Assembly: GCA_028277395.1 (NCBI GenBank)
Contig: JANQGJ010000012.1
Span: 37,905-101,904 of the forward strand
Reading direction: 5' to 3'
DNA length: 64,000 bases
DNA from: Bacteroidales bacterium
Lineage (GTDB): Bacteria > Bacteroidota > Bacteroidia > Bacteroidales > F082
This document shows positions 18,206-28,765 of the stretch, one piece after another. Numbering within the stretch: the first letter of the stretch is position 1; every line of letters starts with the position of its first letter. A program made the position numbers and the translations under genes. The notes under the pieces are model-generated. The model saw only the letters and a list, made by a program, of their open reading frames with translations. It searched no databases and was not told the origin of the DNA.

Positions 18206-21184
18206 TTATTCAACAGGTTTTAAAACAATCCCGCTATTTTTCTTTCCATCAATCTTAACAGTTACACTTTTGTCAAACCTTACATGTCTTACAAAATCAT
18301 TTTCATAAACTGCCGATTGACCATCAAGAAAATCAATATCATATGAACCATCATTTATAAAAGGATTAACAGTAAAATAACCAACCCTGAATGAGGTAAG
18401 ATTTTGAAAGAAATGTGTACCCTGACTTGGGTCTATTCTGTAATTTTCCAGACCAGATTCAACAATAAGCCTTGCAGCTGATATCTGTGACCAGTTAACA
18501 GGAATACCCAACCATGGATCGCTTGACCCCCATCTTCCCGGACCAACCAAAATATAATTGCGATCATCCTGAATAAATAGTTTATTTAATTCATCAATAT
18601 ATTCAACAATCTCGTTTGTTTTAGCCGGGTCAAAATTCTGAGGGCGCACATAAACAATATCAAAAATATTGTCGATAATTCCATTCCCCAACGCTGATTT
18701 CGAAACGATTAATGTATTAGGGTCATCGAATTCCTCTTCTTCAATATTTACACTTTCATCTTTTGAAGCAACGGGCCTGATTTGCAGAAGCTTAAATGAT
18801 ATTTTATCATCAGCTGGCACTTTCATATCTACGGCAAATTCAATTTCCACAGGATTGCCCATCTCCTCTTCACCTAATTTCAGGATTTTACTAATTACTT
18901 CTGCCAATGGATATGTGTTATGCTTTAATATATTGGAGAATGTGATCAACTTCTTACCTTTATAATTATACCCATCCCTGATTACATTCTCATGTAACAG
19001 GTATGTGGAAGCGATATTTCGGATAGAGTCATCATTCTCTGCGTCTTTTATTCTGAGTTTCAGTAAACATTCGCCATCATTTGGTTGTACCGTAAACTTA
19101 TGATCACTCATATCTAATGCATAAAAATGCTTTTGTGTTTCCTTTAGGGCCATTTCCGGTGTTGATGTTTGAAGAACATTTTTAGGATATCTTGGGCAGA
19201 ACCTTAGCGAAAGTCCACCATCAACAACATATTTACCCAATCCAAGTGCCAGGCTAACAGTACCGTCTTCCGGCACACCAGGCTCAAGTGGATAATAATC
19301 AATCGACCTGCCAACACCTGATACTGTGGGATAATATCTTTGTCCGTAGGTACTCCCTACAACTTCCTGAATAACAATTGCCATTTTTTCTTCATCAATT
19401 ACGTTTGATGTAGCCTGCATATAAGCCTTACTATCAGCATAATATGCAGAAGCATATACGGCTTTAATTGCCGTACACATCATGTCGAACACAGCATCAG
19501 GATTTCCTGCTTTGTAGGGGATCATGTAAGTATTATAAATACCTGCAAAAGGCTGATAATGTGAATCCTCAAGCAAACTGGATGATCGTATTGCCAACGG
19601 GCTTTCAATGGAGCTGGCAATTTTGAAAATATCAGCATCGGTGTGTTCAGGAAGATTTGCATTTAAGAAATGATTCAGGATCTCTTCATCACTATGATTG
19701 TCAGACAAGGCAATTGCATGCAGCTTATTCTGATCCATAAACTCGTCAAAAATATCAGTACCTATAACAACTGTTTTTGGAATGGTAATTTCAACTTTAT
19801 CAAAATAATTGTACAGATTATTTCTCTTAATAAGAGTATCAAGAAATGCAAGTCCCCTGGCCTTACCTCCAATAGATCCCTGCCCTATACGAGTGATACT
19901 AAAATACTTATCAAAAGTATTTCGATTAAAGGATGAAATAACTCCACGTGCTTTGGAAATTCTAAACTGGGAAATAGCATTATGAATAAACGACCTTACC
20001 TCGTTCAGATCTTTGAAATCATCACTGGTAAAATATCTAAACAGTTCTGCCAGGGGAAATAGTGCCCTGGCTCTAAGCCATTTAGAAAAGTGATTTCTTT
20101 GAATATGGTATCTCAGAGAGTTTGAAGGTAAATCAAATATCTTATCCTGTAAGTCTTTCAGATCACTTGCCCGTGCTACAACGATACCTAAATTTGGATC
20201 TTTAAAAACGAAATCTCCAAATGCAAAATATTCTTTAATGAACTCCCGCAGGTCGAATGTTAGCGTTTTGGAGTTTTTATCAAGAAAGCCAACTCTCAAC
20301 TCTTTTGCTTTTTTATAATTTATCTGGTCGGATGACTGAAGTAATAATGGTGTATAAGGATTGTCTTTTTTTATTATTGTACACAATTCAATGCCAGCGT
20401 TTTTGTTGATCACACCATTTCTTGCGTAAGTTATATCCGAGATTACTCCCAATAAATTCTTTTTATATTTATTGTAAAATTTTAAGGCATCTTCATAGTT
20501 TGTTGCCAATAATACTTTTGGACGACCTCTTAACCTCATCATCCGCTGATGTTCATTTAATCCTTCATTAACAAATGATTTAGACTGCTTGAAAATGATT
20601 TTATACATAATAGGCAAATAACTTGAATAGAATCTGATATTGTCCTCTACAAGTATTATTGTTTGTACGCCTACTTCTTCAACATCATTATCAACATTCA
20701 TATTATCTTCTATTAGCTTTATAATAGCAAGCAAAATATCTGCATTACCAAGCCAGCTGAAGATATAATCGATACCTCTCAGGTCCATTTTTTCAAGCTT
20801 CATACTTACTTCCCTTGAAAAAGGTGTAAGCATAACAATCGGAATATCAGGATACTCGTTTTTAATATGATCCGTAAACTCAAAAGTTGATGCCTTCTCT
20901 GCACTTAACATTGATATTACAAGATCGATATTTTCTTCTTTAAGTATTTTGAGAGCCTCTTCTTCATTTGTAGCTTTAATAAACTGCGGTGGATATCGAA
21001 GATTCAGGGATGTATATTCATGAAATATCTGCTCATCTATTCTTCCGTCTTCCTCAAGCATAAATGCATCGTAAACGCTCGACACAAGAAGAACCTGATA
21101 AATCCGCTTCTTCATGAGGTTTATAAACGGAGTTTCATTAAAATAATAGTTCTGGCTTAGTACATCTGCTTTTGATGAAAACAT
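18206..21184 (-). CDS. REC-REC-PEP/pyruvate-binding (ATP-grasp) protein
   Basis: About 992 residues. The start at 21184 is preferred because a -7 box lies between it and the next in-frame upstream start. The N-terminal 130 residues form a receiver-like fold; a second receiver (TIILVEDN, then GVISDITYARNG with the phospho-acceptor Asp) covers about 165-330. From about residue 420 comes the PPDK N-terminal-type ATP-grasp (GQGSIGGKARGL, PLAIRSSSLLEDS, GIYNTY, VIQEVVGS). The tail has GPGRWGSSDPW and SQGTHFFQN, shared with two paralogues at 24284-28717. No phospho-histidine swivel or PEP barrel domain is seen, so it is not a complete PEP synthase. The substrate is unknown. Confidence 0.85.
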   Translation of the reverse strand: MFSSKADVLSQNYYFNETPFINLMKKRIYQVLLVSSVYDAFMLEEDGRIDEQIFHEYTSLNLRYPPQFIKATNEEEALKILKEENIDLVISMLSAEKASTFEFTDHIKNEYPDIPIVMLTPFSREVSMKLEKMDLRGIDYIFSWLGNADILLAIIKLIEDNMNVDNDVEEVGVQTIILVEDNIRFYSSYLPIMYKIIFKQSKSFVNEGLNEHQRMMRLRGRPKVLLATNYEDALKFYNKYKKNLLGVISDITYARNGVINKNAGIELCTIIKKDNPYTPLLLQSSDQINYKKAKELRVGFLDKNSKTLTFDLREFIKEYFAFGDFVFKDPNLGIVVARASDLKDLQDKIFDLPSNSLRYHIQRNHFSKWLRARALFPLAELFRYFTSDDFKDLNEVRSFIHNAISQFRISKARGVISSFNRNTFDKYFSITRIGQGSIGGKARGLAFLDTLIKRNNLYNYFDKVEITIPKTVVIGTDIFDEFMDQNKLHAIALSDNHSDEEILNHFLNANLPEHTDADIFKIASSIESPLAIRSSSLLEDSHYQPFAGIYNTYMIPYKAGNPDAVFDMMCTAIKAVYASAYYADSKAYMQATSNVIDEEKMAIVIQEVVGSTYGQRYYPTVSGVGRSIDYYPLEPGVPEDGTVSLALGLGKYVVDGGLSLRFCPRYPKNVLQTSTPEMALKETQKHFYALDMSDHKFTVQPNDGECLLKLRIKDAENDDSIRNIASTYLLHENVIRDGYNYKGKKLITFSNILKHNTYPLAEVISKILKLGEEEMGNPVEIEFAVDMKVPADDKISFKLLQIRPVASKDESVNIEEEEFDDPNTLIVSKSALGNGIIDNIFDIVYVRPQNFDPAKTNEIVEYIDELNKLFIQDDRNYILVGPGRWGSSDPWLGIPVNWSQISAARLIVESGLENYRIDPSQGTHFFQNLTSFRVGYFTVNPFINDGSYDIDFLDGQSAVYENDFVRHVRFDKSVTVKIDGKKNSGIVLKPVE

Positions 21185-21201
21185 ATTTTGATTTTTGGAT
21201 A

Positions 21202-21209
21202 CAAAAATA
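21202..21209 (-). promoter_or_regulatory. Candidate -7 box (TATTTTTG) for the REC-REC-ATP-grasp gene
   Basis: An exact TAnnTTTG match on the minus strand, 18 bases upstream of the ATG at 21184. It lies inside the longer open frame, which is the main reason for choosing the shorter start. Confidence 0.45.
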
Positions 21210-21334
21210 AGCAATTACAATATGTGTACTATCTAATCAGAAAATAGTGAGTTAGAATGCTAAAATCCCATGGTAGTTAATGGTTTTGAGTGGTAGATGA
21301 AATCATTATTATGTACCTACAAAAACATTGCAAT

Positions 21335-24187
21335 CTACTTCTTAATTGGTATTGATATTCTAAAAGTAGTTCCAACACCGGGATTACTGGAGATATTTAC
21401 TTTTCCGAAATTATTTCTTACAAATTCATTCACAATAACAAGTCCAAATCCTGTTCCTTTTTCATTGTCTGTACCTCTGCGTATTTCATTACTACCTTTT
21501 CCGGTAACGATACTGTCAATTTGCTCCTGAGAGATCCCTATTCCATTATCAGTAATGCATATTTCAGCATTTGTACCGGTTGAAGTTATTTGAATAAGCA
21601 CATCGCTTCCTAAATTGGAGAATTTGATTGCATTTGACACAATGTTTCTCAAAACAATATCCATCTGGTTCTTATCTGCAAAAATGTTAACATCCTTATC
21701 AATGTCAACTTCAAGCCTAATTGACTTTCTACTTGCCTGACCTTCCAGCTGATTGACAACAGCATCAACAATTGAGCTAACGGATATTACTTCAAAATTA
21801 GGTTTTAGTCTGTTTTGCTGAATCCTGGCCCATGACAATAGATTTTCTATCAGAGAGTATGTTGAATCAAGTGATGGTTTTAATGATGTGATCAATGTCA
21901 ATATCTCATCATGTGAAAGTTCATCAACCTGGCTAACAATCAAATCTACAATAGACTTATTGGTTCCTATTGGCCCTATCAGATCATGTGCTATTATTGA
22001 AAATATCTTTTCCTTTGCACTGTTTGCTTCCTTTAACTCCATCTGGGATTCATGCAGTTTCCTTTGATTCTTTATCCTGCTGCTTATATCTCTCAGAACC
22101 CCTTTTATGCCTATTGGCTTATTATCATCATCAAAAATAAGTTCTGCTGTAAAAGAACAATGAACAATACTTCCATCTTTTCTTTTTATTTTGGTATCAT
22201 GATCGTTTACAGCAAAGCTTGTTTCAAAACGAGCAGCAATTTTCTTCCAGTCGCTAACAAAGTGATAATACTCCTTTGAACTTACTCCAATAACTTCTTC
22301 ACGTGTATAACCTGTAATTTTTTGAACTGACGGGCTAACTTCAGTAATAACACCTTTTGTATCAGCCTGAAAATAAATATCAGGAAATGCATTAAATATC
22401 TGTCTGAACTTAAGCTCATTATTACGGATTAACTCTTCATTATTCTTTCTGTCAGTTATATCCCAGAAATTAACGACAATACCGTTGATTGTTTCGTCTT
22501 CAAGCAGATTTTGTCCATAAGCATAAACTGACATCCATTGACCAAAGGCAGTTTTCAATCTAAAATCGATATTGCGGGGTTTTTTATCTTTAAGCAGGCC
22601 ATGAAACTCCTGCTTCACAAAAGGCAAATCATCGTGATGTATGAACTCGAAAGCACTTTTACCAATACGTGTGGTTATTTCTCTGCCAATTCTACGTTCA
22701 TACGACGGGCTTATATACTTTGTTATACCTTCTTCACTTATCACAAAAATAAAATCCTCCGACCTTTCCAATAGCTTCTCATAATAAAGCTTATGCTTTT
22801 TTACTAATCGTCTTGACCTGCGGCTGATACTATTGATTACCAATAACGCTATGATCAAAACTGTTATGATGACAATGACTAGTATCAGATATCTTCTGTA
22901 AACTGATTCACTTGAACTTTTATCTTTCAATGAATCAATCTCCGTGCGTTGTCTCTCATCATTATACTTTGCTTTCATTTCCTGGATTACCCTGATCTTG
23001 TGAACAGAATTTATACTATCATGTAAACGGTGATATTTAACAAAATAATTATAAGCATTATTGTAATCACCTAGATTTGAGTAGACTTTACCAAGTAAAT
23101 TATAACAATGAATAATCTGTTCAATATCGCCTGTAGATTTGGCAATTTTAAGGCTTTCTGTAAAGTAGCGTAATGCACTTTCATAATCATTTCTGGCCAA
23201 TTTAACCTCGCCAAAATTAGATAAGACTACAGAAACGACAGTAAAATCATTCTGTTCCCCTATCTCAAGTGCTTTCTGATAATAGCTCAATGCCAGAACC
23301 GTATCTTTTAACCGCAGGTAAGTATCCCCTATATTATTAAGTCCTATTGCTATTCCATATAAATCATCAATTTCCTTATCGATCTCCAGGGAGTTTTTAA
23401 AGTAGCCCAGAGCTGTTACATAATCTTCGCGGGAATAATATATCTCTCCAATGTTATTCATACATGCTGACATGCCCAACTTATCATCTTGTTTTTCACA
23501 TATTTCAAATGCCCGTAATGTGTAGTTATACGCATCAACATAATTGTAATCATTTGAGAAAATCAATCCAAGACTGATAAGAGTATTACTGATTCCGCTA
23601 CTATCATGTTCTTTTTCAAAACCTTTCAGTGCATTCATCAACGATATTGCTGACTTATCGTTCATTCCCATATCACTGTAACAAACTCCAAGTAAGAAGT
23701 TCAGGTTAGCGGCTTTATGGTTTTCTCCAAGTGAATCTGCTATTCGTAAACCTGTTTTCGCAAACTTCAGACATTTTGAGAAATCATATAATCCTTTGTA
23801 TGCATATCCAATATATTCGTTTGCATCGATTAACCGCTGATAGTTAGCCAGTTGTGCATAATCGTTCAGAGCCCTGTCAAAATATTTTATAGCACTGTCG
23901 TAATCTGACTCCTGATAATAAATAACTCCATATGTGTAGTTAACTTCAGCAATACAATTCTTACATTCCGATGAGCTTGCAGTAATTTCTGCATCATTAA
24001 GCAGTTTAAAAGCTACTTTTGTATCAGGTAAAAAATTAATTGCTGAATCACAAAGCTTTAAAGAAAATATTGAGTCACTATGGTTTGCCTTATTGTTGTT
24101 AGCAGCAAAAGTACTTATCCAACCAAATATAAAAATCAAAAGAATATAGTTCTTCAGGATTTCTATATTGAAAAATGATTTTTTCAT
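21335..24187 (-). CDS. TPR - PAS - PAS sensor histidine kinase
   Basis: About 950 residues. After a short hydrophobic N-terminus come tandem tetratricopeptide repeats (about residues 60-400, with recurrent 'A..YF..SLEI' helices), a transmembrane helix (about 430-452), two PAS domains (SEDFIFVISEEG and FPDIYFQADTKG) and the kinase core. The H-box is FSIIAHDLIGPIG, the N-box VLRNIVSNAIKFSN, G1 DNGIGIS and G2 GTGFGLVIVNEF, all intact. No receiver domain is attached. The ATG at 24187 is chosen over a TTG seven codons upstream because of the nearby promoter box. The phosphorylation partner may be the REC-containing neighbour at 18206-21184, which is inference from adjacency. Confidence 0.93.
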   Translation of the reverse strand: MKKSFFNIEILKNYILLIFIFGWISTFAANNNKANHSDSIFSLKLCDSAINFLPDTKVAFKLLNDAEITASSSECKNCIAEVNYTYGVIYYQESDYDSAIKYFDRALNDYAQLANYQRLIDANEYIGYAYKGLYDFSKCLKFAKTGLRIADSLGENHKAANLNFLLGVCYSDMGMNDKSAISLMNALKGFEKEHDSSGISNTLISLGLIFSNDYNYVDAYNYTLRAFEICEKQDDKLGMSACMNNIGEIYYSREDYVTALGYFKNSLEIDKEIDDLYGIAIGLNNIGDTYLRLKDTVLALSYYQKALEIGEQNDFTVVSVVLSNFGEVKLARNDYESALRYFTESLKIAKSTGDIEQIIHCYNLLGKVYSNLGDYNNAYNYFVKYHRLHDSINSVHKIRVIQEMKAKYNDERQRTEIDSLKDKSSSESVYRRYLILVIVIITVLIIALLVINSISRRSRRLVKKHKLYYEKLLERSEDFIFVISEEGITKYISPSYERRIGREITTRIGKSAFEFIHHDDLPFVKQEFHGLLKDKKPRNIDFRLKTAFGQWMSVYAYGQNLLEDETINGIVVNFWDITDRKNNEELIRNNELKFRQIFNAFPDIYFQADTKGVITEVSPSVQKITGYTREEVIGVSSKEYYHFVSDWKKIAARFETSFAVNDHDTKIKRKDGSIVHCSFTAELIFDDDNKPIGIKGVLRDISSRIKNQRKLHESQMELKEANSAKEKIFSIIAHDLIGPIGTNKSIVDLIVSQVDELSHDEILTLITSLKPSLDSTYSLIENLLSWARIQQNRLKPNFEVISVSSIVDAVVNQLEGQASRKSIRLEVDIDKDVNIFADKNQMDIVLRNIVSNAIKFSNLGSDVLIQITSTGTNAEICITDNGIGISQEQIDSIVTGKGSNEIRRGTDNEKGTGFGLVIVNEFVRNNFGKVNISSNPGVGTTFRISIPIKK

Positions 24188-24213
24188 TAACAGGTTTGTA
24201 ATAAGCAACGTTA

Positions 24214-24221
24214 CAAATCTA
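24214..24221 (-). promoter_or_regulatory. Candidate -7 box (TAGATTTG) for the histidine kinase gene
   Basis: An exact TAnnTTTG match on the minus strand, 26 bases before the ATG at 24187. The alternative TTG start at 24208 would coincide with the expected transcription start. Confidence 0.45.
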
Positions 24222-24283
24222 TTAAAAATCTGGAAGTTATTGGAACATTATTTCAATAAACAGATAATTAACCTGTACTATAT

Positions 24284-27016
24284 TTACAAATTCTCAATAA
24301 TTCCAACCGCCTGCCCACGATCAGCATTCATGTAAACATTCAACTCTTTTGTGTTATTATCAGACACCTGAATCACTTTAATTACATTCTGTAAGTTTTT
24401 GGCTTCAGGGATAATATCGGGTAGTATATTCTTAGAACTATTTAATGTATCTTCATTAAATGTTGATGTATCATCGGGATAAAGTGGCATATATTTTATG
24501 TTGGCTTCTACCATATCCTGAAAAAAGTGTGTTCCAAATGATAAATCAGGAACATAATTTCGTCTTTTTTTTGCTATCTCAATCAATAAAGCCGTTTTAT
24601 TGATTTCTGAAAATGTAACACTAACCCCAAGCCTTATATCTCCTCTGCTTCCCCAACGACCAGGACCAACAAGAATGTACTTTTTTAAAGGAAGTTTGTC
24701 GTTTAATAATCCTACTGTGTTTGCGATTTCAAGCATATGGGATTTGTCTGTTAGATTACCATATTCTACAGGATCAATATAAACAACGTATTCTATTCCT
24801 GAAATTGTTCCGTTTGAAATATACTTATCAGCCGAGAACAGGATATTCGTTTTATTAATATCAGCCGGAATAACTGCTGGTCTGCTCTGAGCCCTGTAAC
24901 TTTGTGAACGGCATTGTAATATGTATAGATCCTTCCCGTTATGAGCGAATTCAATATCAACAGGGTGTCCATATTTCTTTTCAAGTATTGAAAGCATTTG
25001 TCGTATTTCCTTTAAAAAGGAGGTTCTTTTAATAAGTCCTTCAAAGTTTACAACAAAGCTATCTTTCCCAAAATTCATTCCCAGAGGTCTGGCAGGTTGG
25101 ATGTGATTTTGCTTAAGTACTGAAACAACCCTGCTAATTGCAGGATACTCACGACCATATCGTTTTAACAACAAGTCAATTTCAATTGTTTCAAAGGTAC
25201 CAGTTTCCAAATTAATTACATCAATGTACTTTGGTGAATATCTTATTATTTCATCAATAGTAACATTAATACCTAATCCGGGTTGTCCCGGTGAAATTAA
25301 CAATGGATAATCATTACTTAACCTGTCAACAGCTCTCGTTCCAAGACCCGGAACAATCCTTACCAGTCCATCTTCAGGTTTAATTCTTTTAGACCACCGG
25401 TACTCATTTCTACTAAATGCCACACCTGCAAACGAAGGGAAAAAATACGGGCCCGCTTTGGCACCTACCACTTCCTGTATCATTATTCCCATTTCTTCAT
25501 GGTAATCAATCAGGTTGTTTTGAACACGGTAATTAATTGCTTCGGGGCCAAAAGTTGAGGCATATACTTCTGCAATGGCATCCATTAACTCGGATAATCG
25601 TTCTTCCTTGCCTCCCTGGTTAGCAATAAACAAGCTTTTATACTTGCCTGCAAAAACGGCACCAATCCTGTCTTCCAGCAAACTTGAACTCCTTACTACC
25701 AATGGAACATTTCCAAAATCCTCAAGAGCCATTAACAACCCTTTTACAATTTCCGGTGAAAATGAAGAATTTTTAAAGACCTGTATTATATATGGATATT
25801 CCTGCCTTACTCTACCACTCTCCTTATATTTTTGTTCCATAATATCTTCAAGATTATTATGGCTCATGAAATTAAGCAGTCCATCCGAAGTGAGATACCA
25901 CGTTTTTGGAGTTTTAATATTTTTCAATGATTCACTTTCGTCAGAAGAATCAGACAGTATATGTTTAGCAAGAAATAAGCCTGCACTTTTGCCTCCCAAT
26001 CTCCCATGGCTCTTTGAAGGATAGATCGTCCGGTGTAATAGTTCGTTGAAACTATCTATTTCGATATAGTCTTTTGCAATTTCAATAAAATCTGACTGAT
26101 CAGTCAGTACTCGTCTTATAAGTGCTACTTTCAGGCTTCTCTCTCTTGGCTCTGACAGAACAATCATATTGGGTATCAGGTGATGGTATCTTTCAATGGC
26201 TGAGCTTATATTTGATAAGGTTGAGCCGGAGTTTTCCAGCACTTCGGTCAGAAATCCAGATTTGTCTTCCTTGGTCCATTTTTGAATAATCTCAAGAATC
26301 TGTTGTTCATCCAAATGTTTCGCAGCCAGTTCAAATATTTCATAGGATAGATTTATCCCGTTATTATCTGCCTGCTTTTTATACGGTTTATTTACTTCAG
26401 ATAAAAACTTTCCTCCTGCACTTTTAACAATAGGATTAAACCTGTCCATCAAACTATCAGCCTCATGTACACCATTCCAGCACAGGTAATTGACCATCTT
26501 TCTTGATAGTCTAAGCAATAGCTGTGGATCAGTTTGTTTAAGCATTTCCAGAACAACCCACCATTCGCTTTTCTGATCACTCAACTTCTGTTTCTCAAAA
26601 ACATTTTTAAGCTGAAAGTGCATAATCTGGAGTCCGATGCGTTCAACTATATTATCAATTAATCGTCGTTCTTCTTTTAAAAATGGTCCCTCATCAATAA
26701 AAGGGCGTTCTTCAGTATAATAAACCTGTATGTTACCAACCATTTCATCCTGAACGTATATGTTTGCCTTAAGTACCCATGGGGTTTCAATAAATTCTTT
26801 CGATTGAAACTCGCCATTTGGACAAACAATTTTTACAACACAAATATCAGGATATTGAAAACCTGGAGGTATTGCTTCAATAATTTTTTCACAAATTTCT
26901 TTATTCAGATTATGAGTAATGTTAAGAAGTTCCTGGACTGTATATAAACAGTTCAACTCCTTTGCTCTTTCTCTAAGCTCAACAATTATTTTATCCAATG
27001 GTTTATTATCACTCAT
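24284..27016 (-). CDS. GAF-like sensor fused to PEP/pyruvate-binding ATP-grasp domain
   Basis: About 910 residues. The first 160 residues (LRERAKELNCLYTVQELL, a central IPPGFQYPD, then EGPFLKEERRLIDNIVERIG) match a sensor module usually found in front of histidine kinases. A helical linker follows, and the ATP-grasp part starts near residue 340 (GRLGGKSAGLFLAK, PLVVRSSSLLEDR, GKYKSLFI, MIQEVVGA). The C-terminal GPGRWGSRGDIRLGV and SFGTHFFQDMVE parallel those of the two neighbours. No PEP-barrel or phospho-His domain is visible. Its stop-to-start distance from the gene at 27026 is 9 bp, so they are in one operon. Confidence 0.85.
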   Translation of the reverse strand: MSDNKPLDKIIVELRERAKELNCLYTVQELLNITHNLNKEICEKIIEAIPPGFQYPDICVVKIVCPNGEFQSKEFIETPWVLKANIYVQDEMVGNIQVYYTEERPFIDEGPFLKEERRLIDNIVERIGLQIMHFQLKNVFEKQKLSDQKSEWWVVLEMLKQTDPQLLLRLSRKMVNYLCWNGVHEADSLMDRFNPIVKSAGGKFLSEVNKPYKKQADNNGINLSYEIFELAAKHLDEQQILEIIQKWTKEDKSGFLTEVLENSGSTLSNISSAIERYHHLIPNMIVLSEPRERSLKVALIRRVLTDQSDFIEIAKDYIEIDSFNELLHRTIYPSKSHGRLGGKSAGLFLAKHILSDSSDESESLKNIKTPKTWYLTSDGLLNFMSHNNLEDIMEQKYKESGRVRQEYPYIIQVFKNSSFSPEIVKGLLMALEDFGNVPLVVRSSSLLEDRIGAVFAGKYKSLFIANQGGKEERLSELMDAIAEVYASTFGPEAINYRVQNNLIDYHEEMGIMIQEVVGAKAGPYFFPSFAGVAFSRNEYRWSKRIKPEDGLVRIVPGLGTRAVDRLSNDYPLLISPGQPGLGINVTIDEIIRYSPKYIDVINLETGTFETIEIDLLLKRYGREYPAISRVVSVLKQNHIQPARPLGMNFGKDSFVVNFEGLIKRTSFLKEIRQMLSILEKKYGHPVDIEFAHNGKDLYILQCRSQSYRAQSRPAVIPADINKTNILFSADKYISNGTISGIEYVVYIDPVEYGNLTDKSHMLEIANTVGLLNDKLPLKKYILVGPGRWGSRGDIRLGVSVTFSEINKTALLIEIAKKRRNYVPDLSFGTHFFQDMVEANIKYMPLYPDDTSTFNEDTLNSSKNILPDIIPEAKNLQNVIKVIQVSDNNTKELNVYMNADRGQAVGIIENL

Positions 27017-27025
27017 GACCGTAGA

Positions 27026-28717
27026 CTATATTATTGAAACTATACCATTACCACTTTTACCATCTACTTTCGTACTTAATGGTTTTTCCAGTTTCACGTG
27101 CCTTATTAACTCAGAATCATATTCGCTTTCCTGTTTTTCAAGCCAATCCCAGTCAATGGGATAAATACCGGAATAAGGTATTGAAAAATAAAACACTCCG
27201 AAACCGGTAACATTATGAAAAAAATGAGATCCCTGGCTCAACTCAGAGTTCATACCATCAAGTGGTGCTTCAACAATAACTTTGGCTCCTGAGATTTGTC
27301 CCCAGTTTACAGGTATTCCTGCCCATGGGTCTGATGTTCCCCATCTTCCGAATCCAATAAGAATATATTTTTTACTCTGACTGATAAGTTTCTCATTGAT
27401 CTTCTCAATTTCCGATGCTATATTATAGGTAATTGAGGCATCAAACTTGTTAACTTTAACGAATACAATATCACTTATCGAACTGTCTGTTCCATTTCCA
27501 AGTACAATATTTGATGAACACAACAAGTTTTCATTCTGGAGTTCTTCTTCATTAACTTCTACTTCTTCAGTCGAAACAACCATTGGACGAACCTGTAGAA
27601 AACCAAAACTATGCGGTTTGTCATTATGGAAATTCATTGCGAACTCTATCTCAACTGCAGCTCCAACCGATTCTTCGCAAACTTTGAGTAGTTTACTTAC
27701 GAAACCTACCAGTGGTATTTCGTTTAGTCTTAAAAGTGGTGCAAAAGTTAGTATTCTTGGACCTTTTTTACCTGTCCCCATCACAACCCTTCCAGATTTG
27801 GAATCCAGTGTGGAAGCAATATTGGAAAGTGCATTATCCTTATCTGCAAAATCAATACTACTTAATTCCATATACTCCGCTTCATTTACTGGATCGTAAA
27901 CCGGAGCCTTTGCCATATTCACTGCCCAAAAATCTTTTTGAGTGTTTTTCATCATATCACTGATGGAACCAAATGGAGGTTCTGATCTGGGAAACTTAGG
28001 AGAAAATGACCAAGAACACCCTCCATCTACTATAGTTTTCCCAAGCCCTAATGCTAAACTAACAATACCATCTTCAGGACTTGCATTTCCAAAAGCATAA
28101 AAATTATATGATCGGGCAACACCTGAAACTTCAGGATAATACCGCTCATTATGTCGTGAACCAATAACCTCCTGTATTATAACAGCCATTTTTTCATCTG
28201 AAGTATTATGACTGGTAGCCTTCATATAATCCTTTGCAGCTTTAAAATATGTTGAAGCGTAAACATATTTTATCGCTTCAATTAGTTTATTAAACCGTGT
28301 GGTGGTATCAGCCTGGTTATTAGGTGTCATTTTTGTCCCGTAAATCCCGGCAAAGGGTTCATGTTGAGAATCTTCAAGCATACTTGATGACCTTATGGCA
28401 AGTGGTGTTGTTATTTTGGATATCAGCCTGCGTAAATCTCCCAATACATCAAATGGTAGTGTAGCTTTCTGAAATGCATGTGCAATCCTGTCATCCGGCA
28501 TATCTGAAAATGCAATTTCATGCAGTTTGTTCATTTTCATAAAACTATCAAACACATCCGTTTTGATAACCGTCATCCCTGGTATTCCAAACTCAAGACC
28601 GGGAAATTCCAAAGGATCAATCTTTGAAAGTAGTACATTGTGAATATCAACCAATCCCTGTGCTTTACCTCCCAACGATCCGGTACCAATCGTTTCTATA
28701 TTATTAATTGCATTCAT
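27026..28717 (-). CDS. Stand-alone PEP/pyruvate-binding ATP-grasp protein
   Basis: At 563 residues it is essentially the C-terminal part of the REC-REC paralogue at 18206-21184 without the receivers: TGSLGGKAQGLVDI, TPLAIRSSSMLEDSQ, FAGIYGTKM, IIQEVIGS, then GFGRWGTSDPWAGIPVNWGQIS and SQGSHFFHN. The paralogues are so alike in these blocks that recent duplication followed by domain loss or gain is likely. It sits between a glutamate-dehydrogenase homologue (48-bp gap) and the GAF-like paralogue (9-bp gap). Biochemical function is unknown; ATP-grasp phosphotransfer is only a family expectation. Confidence 0.85.
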   Translation of the reverse strand: MNAINNIETIGTGSLGGKAQGLVDIHNVLLSKIDPLEFPGLEFGIPGMTVIKTDVFDSFMKMNKLHEIAFSDMPDDRIAHAFQKATLPFDVLGDLRRLISKITTPLAIRSSSMLEDSQHEPFAGIYGTKMTPNNQADTTTRFNKLIEAIKYVYASTYFKAAKDYMKATSHNTSDEKMAVIIQEVIGSRHNERYYPEVSGVARSYNFYAFGNASPEDGIVSLALGLGKTIVDGGCSWSFSPKFPRSEPPFGSISDMMKNTQKDFWAVNMAKAPVYDPVNEAEYMELSSIDFADKDNALSNIASTLDSKSGRVVMGTGKKGPRILTFAPLLRLNEIPLVGFVSKLLKVCEESVGAAVEIEFAMNFHNDKPHSFGFLQVRPMVVSTEEVEVNEEELQNENLLCSSNIVLGNGTDSSISDIVFVKVNKFDASITYNIASEIEKINEKLISQSKKYILIGFGRWGTSDPWAGIPVNWGQISGAKVIVEAPLDGMNSELSQGSHFFHNVTGFGVFYFSIPYSGIYPIDWDWLEKQESEYDSELIRHVKLEKPLSTKVDGKSGNGIVSII

Positions 28718-28765
28718 CTTCTGTTACAATTTGAATAATAAAAATTCCGTTTATACAATAAAACC

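Noticed and set aside
18206..28717. Calling the three paralogues PEP synthase or pyruvate phosphate dikinase
   Set aside because: Only the nucleotide-binding half is recognisable; the phospho-histidine and PEP-binding domains were not found.
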